Source: Thiemannella venezuelensis
GTDB taxonomy: Bacteria > Actinomycetota > Actinomycetes > Streptosporangiales > Streptosporangiaceae
Reading direction: 5' to 3'
Assembly: GCF_014203605.1 (NCBI RefSeq)
Contig: NZ_JACHJJ010000007.1
Location: 1-64,000, forward strand
DNA length: 64,000 nt
In this document: in pieces, positions 45,301 to 52,334 of the stretch
How positions within the stretch are numbered: the stretch's first letter is position 1
How the letters are laid out: each line of letters opens with the position of its first letter
Made by a program: the position numbers and the translations under genes
Notes under the pieces: generated by a model
What the model saw: the letters and a program-made list of their open reading frames with translations, nothing else
The model's database searches: none
What the model was told of the DNA's origin: nothing

Positions 45301-45828
45301 GTGCGCGCCGACGACCGCGGCCTTGACCTGGAGCAGGTCCTGCGAGGTCTCGATGATCAGCGCGTCGGCGCCGCCGGAGATCAGGCCGGCCGCGTTGTCG
45401 TAGTAGGCGTCGCGCAGCTCGCCGTACGGCTTGTGCCCGAGGGTCGGCAGCTTGGTGCCGGGGCCGATGGAGCCCAGCACGAAGCGGGGCCGACCGGGGG
45501 CGGACCAGTGGTCGGCGGCCTCGCGCGCGACCCGGGCCCCCGCCTCGGAGTAGGCGAAGACGCGCTCGGAGATGTCGTACTCGCCGAGCGCGGCGAGGTT
45601 GGCGCCGAAGGTGTTGGTCTCCACGCAGTCGACGCCGACCTCGAAGTAGGCGTCGTGCACGGCCCGGACGATGTCGGGGCGGGTGACGTTGAGCACCTCG
45701 TTGCAGCCCTCGTGGCCCTCGAAGTCGTCGAGCGTGACGTCGTGGGCCTGCAGCATCGTCCCCATCGCCCCGTCGGCGACCATCACGCGCTCGGCCAGGA
45801 CTTCACGGAAGGACGGTGCGTTCGTCAT
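42364..45828 (-). CDS. metH: Cobalamin-dependent methionine synthase
   Basis: 1154 aa, close to the usual length. Order: homocysteine-binding barrel (about 1-320) with zinc ligands in GLNCATG and VGGCCGTTPEH; methyltetrahydrofolate (pterin) domain (about 340-610, LAVGERTNANGSKAF); cobalamin cap and Rossmann domain with DVHDIGKN, whose His ligates cobalt; C-terminal AdoMet reactivation domain with TGCRYSFGYPACPNLEDQ. It makes methionine from homocysteine and so uses the B12 product. ATG 45826-45828 has no ribosome binding site; TAAGCT 7 nt upstream suggests a leaderless mRNA. An ATG 42 nt earlier overlaps that element. Confidence 0.97.
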   Translation of the reverse strand: MTNAPSFREVLAERVMVADGAMGTMLQAHDVTLDDFEGHEGCNEVLNVTRPDIVRAVHDAYFEVGVDCVETNTFGANLAALGEYDISERVFAYSEAGARVAREAADHWSAPGRPRFVLGSIGPGTKLPTLGHKPYGELRDAYYDNAAGLISGGADALIIETSQDLLQVKAAVVGAHRAIADAGRDVPIIAQVTIETNGAMLLGSEIGAALTAIEPLGVDVIGLNCATGPAEMSEHLRYLARHARVRLSCMPNAGLPVLTSDGAYYPLGPDELADAHETFTRSFGLSIVGGCCGTTPEHLRKVVERVRGQEAAARRPRPEAGASSLYQHVPFRQDTSYLAVGERTNANGSKAFREAMLAGNWEECVEIARAQARDGAHMLDLCVDYVGRDGAGDMRELAFRFATASTLPIMLDSTEPAVLEAGLEMLGGRAVVNSVNYEDGDGPDSRFTRIMKLVREHGAAVVALTIDEEGQARTADDKVRIATRLIEDLTGNWGVRVEDIIVDCLTFPIATGQEETRRDGLETIEAIAELKRRYPAVQTTLGLSNISFGLNPAARMVLNSVFLNECVNAGLDSAIAHASKILPMARIPDEQRQVALDMVYDRRREGYDPLQRFMELFEGVDAAAMKAGKAEELAGLPLWERLKRRIVDGERKGLEADLDLALEQRPALEIVNDVLLDGMKTVGELFGSGEMQLPFVLQSAEVMKTAVAYLEPHMERVEGETKGRIVLATVKGDVHDIGKNLVDIILSNNGYEVVNLGIKQPVSAILEAAEDAKADVIGMSGLLVKSTVVMKENLEEMNSRGIAERFPVLLGGAALTRAYVEQDLAELFRGEVRYARDAFEGLRLMDAFMAVKRGEDGASLPPLRQRRVKTGAVLQRTAVEDLPARSDVAADNPVPVAPFLGDRIIKGIPLADYAAFLDERATFMGQWGLKAARGGDGPSYEELVETEGRPRLRMWLERMQTEGLLQAAVAYGYFPCVSDGDSLIILDEAGNERTRFTFPRQRRDRHLCLSDFFRPKDSGEVDVVAFQVATMGGRISEATAELFAKDAYRDYLELHGLSVQLTEALAEYWHARVRSELGIGGDESLEDMLKVNVTGCRYSFGYPACPNLEDQVQLMELIDPVRIGVNLSEEFQLHPEQSTSALIVHHPEAGYFNV

Positions 45829-45835
45829 GGGGCAA

Positions 45836-45841
45836 AGCTTA
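45836..45841 (-). promoter_or_regulatory. -10 element of metH (leaderless)
   Basis: TAAGCT ends 7 nt before the metH ATG, with no Shine-Dalgarno between. The divergent usp gene begins at 45947, leaving no space for a cobalamin riboswitch in front of metH. Confidence 0.5.
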
Positions 45842-45946
45842 CTGGGAACGGATCGGGCGCTATCGTTCATGATGGCAATTGAACTTCCCGTCCAATTACC
45901 TCCCCCGCGAGCGCGCTCCGGGCCCGATCCCCCTGCGAGGTACCCG

Positions 45947-46405
45947 ATGGCGACCTACCAGACCATCCTCGTCGGCACCGACGGCTCCGCCTCCTCCTTC
46001 CGCGCGGTCGCGGCCGCCGCCTCCCTCGCCGCCGCGACCGGCGCCGGCCTGGTCCTGGCCTGCGCCTACCTGCCGATGCGCGAGCGCGACCGCAGCGCCG
46101 CCGCCGACGTGCTCGGCGAGCTGTCCTACAAGGTGAGCGGCTCCACCCCCGCCGACGACGCGCTGCGCGCCGCCCGCGAGCACGCGGTCGCCGCCGGGGC
46201 GCGGAAGATCGAACTGGCCGCGGAGGAGGGCGACGCGGTCGACGCGCTGGTCGCCCTCGCCGCCCGGTACCGGGCCGACCTGCTGGTGGTCGGCAACCGG
46301 GGGCTCAACAGCCTCGCCGGGCGGCTGCTCGGCTCGGTGCCCTCGGCCGTCTCCCACCGCGCCGGATGCGACGTGCTGATCGTTCACACCACCTCCGGGA
46401 GGTGA
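45947..46405 (+). CDS. Universal stress protein (UspA family)
   Basis: 152 aa, one Usp domain. It starts MATYQTILVGTDGSASSFRAV (family N-terminus with the ATP-loop Asp) and ends with the nucleotide site GNRGLNSLAGRLLGSVPSAVSHRAGCDVLIVH, the G-x2-G-x9-G-(S/T) ATP-binding motif, so it is of the ATP-binding type. GCGAGG lies 6 nt before ATG 45947. It is divergent from metH (118-nt gap). Confidence 0.93.
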   Translation: MATYQTILVGTDGSASSFRAVAAAASLAAATGAGLVLACAYLPMRERDRSAAADVLGELSYKVSGSTPADDALRAAREHAVAAGARKIELAAEEGDAVDALVALAARYRADLLVVGNRGLNSLAGRLLGSVPSAVSHRAGCDVLIVHTTSGR

Positions 46406-46473
46406 CGCGGAGGGCCCCTCAGCGCATAGGCTTGTGCCGGTACGGCGGGACGGCAAGGAGGAGGAGGCGGCGC

Positions 46474-47328
46474 GTGATCGAACCCGAGGGTCTACCCGAG
46501 CTCGTCGATCCGGTGCTGATCGCCGCGTTCGAGGGGTGGAACGACGCGGGCGAGGCCTCCAGCGGAGTGCTCGCGCATCTCGAGAGCGAGTGGAAGGCCA
46601 CCGAGCTCGTCTCCCTCGACCCGGAGGACTACTACGACTTCCAGGTCAGCCGCCCGATCGTCGAGATGGGCGAGGGGCTGACCCGCTCGATCACCTGGCC
46701 CACCACCAGGCTCCTGGTCGCCAGGCCTCCGGGGTCCGCCCGCGACGTGGTCCTGCTGCGCGGGATCGAGCCCAACATGCGCTGGCGCTCCTTCTGCGAG
46801 GAGATCATCATGGTCTGCCGCGAGCTGGGCGTGGAGCTGGCGGTGCTGCTCGGCGCGCTGCTCAACGACTCCCCCCACACCCGCCCGGTGCCGGTCGTCG
46901 GCGCGGCGACCGACGAGGGGCTCGCGCGGGCGATCAACCTGGAGCTGACCCGCTACGAGGGCCCCACCGGCATCGTCGGCGTGCTGCAGCAGGCCTTCGG
47001 CGCCGCGGGCCTGCCCGCCGTCTCGCTGTGGGCCTCGGTCCCGCACTACGTGGCCCAGCCGCCCAACCCCAAGGCGACCCTGGCCCTGCTGAGCCGGATG
47101 GAGGACCTCCTCGACATCCCGATGCCCCTGGGCGAGCTGGCCGAGGAGGCCAGGGCCTGGGAGCACGGCGTGGACGAGCTGGCCGCCCAGGACACCGAGG
47201 TCGCCGACTACGTCAGGGAGCTGGAGGAGCGCAAGGACGCCACCGAGCTGCCCGAGGCGAGCGGGGACGCCATCGCCGCGGAGTTCGAGCGCTACCTGCG
47301 CCGCCGCGACCGCGACTCCGACGGCTGA
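46474..47328 (+). CDS. PAC2 (proteasome assembly chaperone 2) family protein
   Basis: 284 aa from GTG 46474-46476 with AAGGAGGAGG upstream; a possible promoter -10 TAGGCT lies at 46427-46432. Motifs of bacterial PAC2 proteins: PVLIAAFEGWNDAGEASSGVLAHL, DPEDYYDFQVSRP, and IVGVLQQAFGAAGLPAVSLWASVPHYV. The eukaryotic relative helps assemble 20S proteasomes; the bacterial role is unproven, though co-occurrence with actinobacterial proteasomes is noted. Its mycobacterial counterpart is also next to metH, divergent in orientation, as here. Confidence 0.9.
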   Translation: MIEPEGLPELVDPVLIAAFEGWNDAGEASSGVLAHLESEWKATELVSLDPEDYYDFQVSRPIVEMGEGLTRSITWPTTRLLVARPPGSARDVVLLRGIEPNMRWRSFCEEIIMVCRELGVELAVLLGALLNDSPHTRPVPVVGAATDEGLARAINLELTRYEGPTGIVGVLQQAFGAAGLPAVSLWASVPHYVAQPPNPKATLALLSRMEDLLDIPMPLGELAEEARAWEHGVDELAAQDTEVADYVRELEERKDATELPEASGDAIAAEFERYLRRRDRDSDG

Positions 47329-47632
47329 ACCGTCCGTCCGGACGGGCGCGCAGGCCGGCCCGGCGGCGTCCGCCGGTCAGACCGCGGGGGCGGAGGACGG
47401 CCGTGACGGAGACGACCGGAACACACAGCACATAGTTACCATCATTTACACCATTTCTCACTGGTTTCGGGTAATAATCAGTCTCCAGCCGTTCCGGCCG
47501 GTTCGCACCCGGGCCGGGACGCCCGTCCGCAACGCTTTGGCAACCAGGAGAAACACGTCTCGGTAAACATCGCTGAATGGCGCCATCACCACGCCGACCC
47601 TTGTCCATGTGACTGCGCACGTTAGGGCAACA
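47329..47632. other. 304-nt gap without a gene
   Basis: After PAC2 there is a short CCGTCC/GGACGG hairpin. Positions about 47420-47480 are distinctly AT-rich for this genome (tracts such as CATCATTTACACC and GGTAATAATCAG) and probably hold the promoter of the next gene. No supported ORF, repeat or RNA gene was found. Confidence 0.5.
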
Positions 47633-48268
47633 ATGGCGACTCCCCAGCTCGACCCGTACCAGAAAGCACAGGAGACGCGACGCCGCGTTCTTGAGATGGC
47701 CGTATTCATGAAGCGCGAGGACGGTGAGGCCGGCATGTCCCAGAGCCCGGCGCCCTACCCGAGCCTGCGGGGGGCCGTCACCCCCGGGCAGGCGGTCGAC
47801 ATGTTCCTCGCGCTGCTCCAGGACCGGCTCCCGCTCTGGCTGAAGATCCTCGACGACCTCATGCACCTCGTCGGCAAGGGCCGCGTCGGCGAGAACCTGC
47901 TGCCCATCGCGCGGGCGGGCATCGACTACTACGCGGAGGTCCAGTCGGCGGCGCTGCCGGCCTTCACCTCCCCGTCGGTCACCGTCCGCTTCCGCGAGGC
48001 GATGAAGGACACCGAACTCGGCCCCATGTCGGAGGTCATCCCGCTGACCGAGTACCTCGCGGCCGAGCAGCGCGCGGGGCGGATCGCTCCCGGAGTCGAC
48101 CCGCTCGCCAGCGCCAGGCTGCTGCTCGCCGGCTGCTTCCGGCACGCCTACTACGAGCTGTTCGTCGGCACCGACTTCGTCCCCTCCAGGGACGACAGCG
48201 CCGAGGAGATCGTCAGAGAGCTGCGGCTGGAGCCCCCCGGTCACAGGCCAGCCGATACCCCCGCTTGA
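47633..48268 (+). CDS. TetR-like ligand-binding domain protein without a recognisable DNA-binding helix-turn-helix
   Basis: 211 aa from ATG 47633 (GTG 47609 would add 8 residues; neither has a strong ribosome binding site). The C-terminal two thirds look like a TetR ligand/dimer domain: MSEVIPLTEYLAAEQRAGRIAPGVDPLASARLLLAGCFRHAYYELFVG. At the N-terminus QETRRRVLEMAVFMKREDG resembles helix 1 of a TetR HTH, but the recognition helices and the 'YYHF..K' block that should follow are absent. Either an internal deletion has removed them or this is a ligand-binding partner without DNA binding. Its last 56 nt overlap the convergent uroporphyrinogen-III synthase gene. Confidence 0.65.
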   Translation: MATPQLDPYQKAQETRRRVLEMAVFMKREDGEAGMSQSPAPYPSLRGAVTPGQAVDMFLALLQDRLPLWLKILDDLMHLVGKGRVGENLLPIARAGIDYYAEVQSAALPAFTSPSVTVRFREAMKDTELGPMSEVIPLTEYLAAEQRAGRIAPGVDPLASARLLLAGCFRHAYYELFVGTDFVPSRDDSAEEIVRELRLEPPGHRPADTPA

Positions 48269-49394
48269 CGACCGTCTCGACGATCCCGGCCGGGCCGAGG
48301 GCGCGGCGCAGCCGGGTGACGGCCATCTCGACGGCGTGCTCGGCCGAGTCGCGCGCCGGTCCGCCGGGCAGGACGGTCCGCAGCTCGGAGCGGGCCACCA
48401 CGTGACCGGGCTTGTCGGCCAGGCGCTTTAGCACCGCCATCGGGGCGGGCGGCAGCGGCCGGAGCTCACCGTCCACGACGACGGCGTGGCCGCGGATCTC
48501 CAGGGCGTGGCCGCCCGCGACCAGGCGGGTGACACCGTGTTCCGGCAGGTGCCGGGCGAGGGTGCGGGCCAGCGAACCGAGCCGGGAGCGCTCGGGCTGC
48601 ACGGTCGGCACCCCGCGCTCCTCCAGCGGCCCCGCGGTGACCGGGCCCACGCAGGCGGCGACCACCCGGCCGGCGAAAGCCGCGAGCAGCGCCTCCTCCA
48701 GCCCGTCGGCGCGGGCCGCGCCGAGCATGGCCAGCACCGCCGGGGCGCTGGTGAAGGCCACCGCGTCCACCCCGCCGGAGACCGCCTGACTGATCAGGCG
48801 GCGTAGCGGCGAGGGGTCGCGGTACGGCAGCCACCGGTAGACCGGGACCTCGATGACCTCCGCCCCGGCCTCGCGCAGCGCGGCCGTGAAGCCGGTCAGC
48901 GGCTCCCCGTGCAACTGCACCGCGATCCGGCGGCCGCGCAGGTCCTGGGCCAGGAGGTACTGCTTCACCTCCTCGCACGACTCGGTCGCCGGGGTCCAGT
49001 GGTCGTTCAGCCCGGCCGCCCTGACCGCGCCGCGCGCCTTGGGCCCCCGGGCCAGCAGCCGGGCGGAGGTCAGGCGCGCCACCAGGTCGCCCGAGAGGCC
49101 CCATCCCTCGGCCGCGGCCATCCAGCCGCGGAACCCGACCCCGGTGGTGACCACCACGTCGTCGATCGGGCCCGCCAGGCTCTCCCGGGTCGCGGCCAGC
49201 AGGTCGGCGTCCTCGGCCAGCGGCACCAGCCGGATCGCCGGCGCCGAGACCACCCGGGCGCCCCGCCGTTCCAGCAGCGCGCAGAACTCCTCGCGCCGCC
49301 GGGTCGCGGTGACCCCGATGGTGAACCCGGCCAGCGCGTCCGGCTCCGTCTCCGGGGAGGCCGGCGGGAGGGCCTGCGAGACCGGGGAGCTCAA
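48213..49394 (-). CDS. Uroporphyrinogen-III synthase fused to an OmpR-type winged-helix DNA-binding domain
   Basis: 393 aa. Residues about 20-280 are a HemD-like domain (GFTIGVTATRRREEFCALLERRGARVVSAPAIRLVPL; later AVAFTSAPAVLAMLGAA and VVAACVGPVTAGPLEERGV). Residues about 300-390 are a trans_reg_C winged helix (LPPAPMAVLKRLADKPGHVVARSELRTVLPGG and AVEMAVTRLRRALG...VETVVKRGYRLAC). HemD makes the precursor of siroheme, the nitrite reductase cofactor; the winged helix suggests it also binds DNA. The same architecture accompanies nirBD in mycobacteria (Rv0260c, from memory). The TTG start at 49392-49394 overlaps the nirD stop (TTGA). Mg/DNA partner residues cannot be checked here. Confidence 0.85.
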   Translation of the reverse strand: MSSPVSQALPPASPETEPDALAGFTIGVTATRRREEFCALLERRGARVVSAPAIRLVPLAEDADLLAATRESLAGPIDDVVVTTGVGFRGWMAAAEGWGLSGDLVARLTSARLLARGPKARGAVRAAGLNDHWTPATESCEEVKQYLLAQDLRGRRIAVQLHGEPLTGFTAALREAGAEVIEVPVYRWLPYRDPSPLRRLISQAVSGGVDAVAFTSAPAVLAMLGAARADGLEEALLAAFAGRVVAACVGPVTAGPLEERGVPTVQPERSRLGSLARTLARHLPEHGVTRLVAGGHALEIRGHAVVVDGELRPLPPAPMAVLKRLADKPGHVVARSELRTVLPGGPARDSAEHAVEMAVTRLRRALGPAGIVETVVKRGYRLACDRGAPAAAL

Positions 49395-49756
49395 AGGACT
49401 CTCACTTCCACCGCACCGCCGGACAGGCGGACCGGATAGGTCGGCACGGTCACCGCCGGGTCGTCCAGGCACTCCCCGGTAACCAGCGAGAATACCTGCT
49501 TGTGCATGGGAGAGGCCACGGTCGGCTCCGCGCCCCGGGTGCCGACGATGCCCCGGGACAGGACGTAGGCCCCGCTGAACGGGTCGAGGTTGCCCGTCGC
49601 GTACAGGTCGCCGTCGAAGGTGCGGAACACCGCGATCTGGCGCCCGTCCACCAGGACGCACGCGCCCTGCTCGGGCAGCAGGTCGGTGTAGGCGCAGACC
49701 GCGGTCCAGCCGGTGGTCTCCGGGGCGGCGTCCAGGTTCTCGCGCAGGATGGTCAT
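49391..49756 (-). CDS. nirD: Nitrite reductase (NADH) small subunit
   Basis: 121 aa from ATG 49754-49756 with GGAGGGG upstream. Rieske-like fold of the NirD class: TAVCAYTDLLPEQGACVLVDGRQIAVFRTFDGDLYATGNLDPFSGAYVLSRGIVG, then ASPMHKQVFSLVTGECLDDP. As usual in NirD, the Cys and His ligands of a true Rieske cluster are missing. It supports NirB in reducing nitrite to ammonium. It starts 50 nt after nirB and is coupled to the synthase gene by TTGA. Confidence 0.93.
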   Translation of the reverse strand: MTILRENLDAAPETTGWTAVCAYTDLLPEQGACVLVDGRQIAVFRTFDGDLYATGNLDPFSGAYVLSRGIVGTRGAEPTVASPMHKQVFSLVTGECLDDPAVTVPTYPVRLSGGAVEVRVL

Positions 49757-49806
49757 CGGGGAAACCCCTCCTTTTCCGATCGGTGTGAGGTCGGGAGTCG
49801 CGGATG

Positions 49807-52254
49807 TCAGGATCGGACCGCCGCCAGCGGGATCAGGACCGGCTTGACCTGGTCCCGCTCCGGTTCGAAGGCGATCGACGGGTCCGGGGTACCGGGCGCG
49901 TTGACGAAGGAGACGAAGCGCCGCATCCGGTCGGGGTCCTCCAGGACCGCCCGCCACTCGTCGGCGTACCCGGCAACGTGCCGCTCCATCTGCGCGTCCA
50001 GCTCGGCGCAGATGCCCAGCGAGTCCTCCAGCACGACCTCCTTGACGTAGTCGAGGCCCTGGTTCTCCAGCCAGACCGAGGTGCGCTGGAGCCGGTCGGC
50101 GGTGCGGATGTAGAACATCAGGAAGCGGTCGATGACCCGGATCAGCTCGTCGGTGGTCAGGTCGGAGGCGAACAGGTCGGCGTGCCGGGGGGTGAATCCG
50201 CCGTTGCCGCCGACGTAGAGGTTCCAGCCCTGCTCCGTGGCGATGATCCCGAAGTCCTTTCCGCGGGCCTCGGCGCACTCGCGGGCGCAGCCGGAGACCG
50301 CCGACTTCAGCTTGTGCGGCGAGCGCAGGCCCCGGTAGCGCAGCTCCAGCGCGATCGCCAGGCCCACCGAGTCCTGCACGCCGTACCGGCACCAGGTCGA
50401 GCCGACGCAGGACTTGACCGTGCGCAGCGCCTTGCCGTACGCGTGGCCCGACTCGAAGCCGGCGTCGACCAGGCGCTTCCAGATCAGCGGGAGCTGCTCC
50501 ACGCGCGCCCCGAACAGGTCGATCCGCTGCCCTCCGGTGATCTTCGTGTAGAGGCCGAAGTCGCGGGCTACCTCGCCGATCACGATGAGCTTGTCGGGGG
50601 TGATCTCCCCGCCGGGGATGCGCGGGACGACCGAGTAGGTGCCGTTGCGCTGGATGTTGGCCAGGTAGCGGTCGTTGGTGTCCTGCAGCGCGCCCTGCTC
50701 GCCGTCGAGGATGTGGCCGTTGCCGAGGGAGGCGAGGATCGAGGCGACGACCGGCTTGCAGATGTCGCAGCCGCGCCCGGTGCCGTGCTCGGTGATGAGC
50801 TGGGAGAACGTCGTGATCCCGCGCACCCGGACGATGTCGAACAGCTCCGCCCTGCTGTAGGTGAAGTGCTCGCACAGGGCCTTGGAGACCTCGACGCCGG
50901 ACTTGACGAGGATCTGCTTGAGCATCGGGATGCAGCTGCCGCAGGTGGTGCCCGCGCGGGTGCACGCCTTGATCTCCGCGACGTCGGTGAGGCCCTTCTC
51001 CGCGATCGCCGTGCAGACCTGGCCGTGGGTGACGTTGTTGCAGGAGCAGACCTGCGCGTCGTCGGGCAGGTCCATGTTCGCCGGGCCGCCGGTGAACAGC
51101 AGCTCGCTGGGAGAGCCCGGCAGCTCCCGGCCGACGAAGGGCTTCAGGGTGTTGTACGGCGTGGCGTCGCCGACGCAGATCCCGCCGAGCAGGGTGCGGG
51201 CGTCGTCGCTGACGAACAGCTTCTGGTACACCCCGGTCACCGGGTCCATGAACGTCACGTCGAGCGCGCCGTCCATCGCGCCGAACTGGGCGACCTCCAC
51301 GCCCAGCAGCTTGAGCTTGGTGGACATGTCCGCGGGGGTGAAGGCCGCCTCGCCGCCGAGGATGCGGTCGGCGGCGACCTCGGCCATGGTGAAGCACGGC
51401 CCGACGAGACCGTAGACCATGCCCTCGTGCAGCGCGCACTCGCCGACGGCGTAGATCGCCGGGTCGCTGGTGCGCATGCCGTCGTCGACCACGATGCCGC
51501 CGCGCTCGCCGACCGCCAGCCCGCTCGACCTGGCCAGTTCGTCACGGGGCCGCACGCCCGCCGAGAAGACCACGACCTGCGCCTCGATCGTCTCCCCGTC
51601 CGGCTTGACCAGCCCGGTCACCCTGCCGTCCGGCCCGGCGGCGATCTCCTTGACCCCGGCGCCCGTGTGCACGCCCAGGCCCAGCCCCTCGATGTGGCCG
51701 CGCAGCACGGCCCCGCCGCCCTCGTCGACCTGGCGGGGCATGAGCCAGCCGCCCATCTCCACGACGTGCGTCCGGAGACCCAGCCCCCGCAGCGCGTCGG
51801 CCGCCTCCAGGCCGAGCAGCCCGCCGCCGATCACCACGCCGGCGGCGGCGCCCTGCGACGCCTCCCTGATCGCGTCCAGGTCGTCGATCGTCCGGTAGAC
51901 GAAGCAGCCCTCCAGCTCCCGGCCGGGCACCGGCGGCACGAACGGGCTCGACCCGGTGGCCAGCACGAGCACGTCGTACGGCTCGGCGCGCCCGTCGGCG
52001 GTCGTCACGACCTTCGACTCCCGGTCGATCCCGGTGACCCGGGCGCCCAGCCGGAGCGTGATGCCCTCCGGGACCGGATAGCTGAGGTCCTCGGCGCTCT
52101 TGCCGGTCAGATAGGAGGTGAGCGCCACCCGGTCGTAGGCGGCCCTGGGCTCCTCCCCCAGCACCGTGATCCGCCCGCCGAACCCCCGGTCCAGCAGCGT
52201 CTCGATCAGCCGGTACGCCGTGGGCCCGTGCCCCACCACGACCAATCGCGTCAT
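49807..52254 (-). CDS. nirB: Nitrite reductase (NADH) large subunit
   Basis: 815 aa from ATG 52252-52254 (GGTGAGGAG upstream; ATG 52281 would add 9 residues). Order: FAD/NAD(P)H module with GHGPTAYRL and VVIGGGLLGLEAADALRGLG; a BFD-type [2Fe-2S] domain, CSCNNVTHGQVC and CTRAGTTCGSC; nitrite/sulfite reductase ferredoxin halves; siroheme/4Fe-4S ligands CVGSTWC and SGCARECAE. It reduces nitrite to ammonium with NADH in the cytosol. Its first 250 residues are paralogous to the preceding nasB product, with one stretch nearly identical in DNA. Confidence 0.95.
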   Translation of the reverse strand: MTRLVVVGHGPTAYRLIETLLDRGFGGRITVLGEEPRAAYDRVALTSYLTGKSAEDLSYPVPEGITLRLGARVTGIDRESKVVTTADGRAEPYDVLVLATGSSPFVPPVPGRELEGCFVYRTIDDLDAIREASQGAAAGVVIGGGLLGLEAADALRGLGLRTHVVEMGGWLMPRQVDEGGGAVLRGHIEGLGLGVHTGAGVKEIAAGPDGRVTGLVKPDGETIEAQVVVFSAGVRPRDELARSSGLAVGERGGIVVDDGMRTSDPAIYAVGECALHEGMVYGLVGPCFTMAEVAADRILGGEAAFTPADMSTKLKLLGVEVAQFGAMDGALDVTFMDPVTGVYQKLFVSDDARTLLGGICVGDATPYNTLKPFVGRELPGSPSELLFTGGPANMDLPDDAQVCSCNNVTHGQVCTAIAEKGLTDVAEIKACTRAGTTCGSCIPMLKQILVKSGVEVSKALCEHFTYSRAELFDIVRVRGITTFSQLITEHGTGRGCDICKPVVASILASLGNGHILDGEQGALQDTNDRYLANIQRNGTYSVVPRIPGGEITPDKLIVIGEVARDFGLYTKITGGQRIDLFGARVEQLPLIWKRLVDAGFESGHAYGKALRTVKSCVGSTWCRYGVQDSVGLAIALELRYRGLRSPHKLKSAVSGCARECAEARGKDFGIIATEQGWNLYVGGNGGFTPRHADLFASDLTTDELIRVIDRFLMFYIRTADRLQRTSVWLENQGLDYVKEVVLEDSLGICAELDAQMERHVAGYADEWRAVLEDPDRMRRFVSFVNAPGTPDPSIAFEPERDQVKPVLIPLAAVRS

Positions 52255-52334
52255 GTCCGCGCTCTCCTCACCGCGATCCATGGTCGCGCTCGTCTCCTCA
52301 TTCGCTCCGCTCACTGCGGCGGCTCCCCGCTCCG

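Noticed and set aside
45829-45946. Possible cobalamin riboswitch upstream of metH
   Set aside because: The gap is 118 nt, metH looks leaderless, and no B12-box or P1-like pairing is present.
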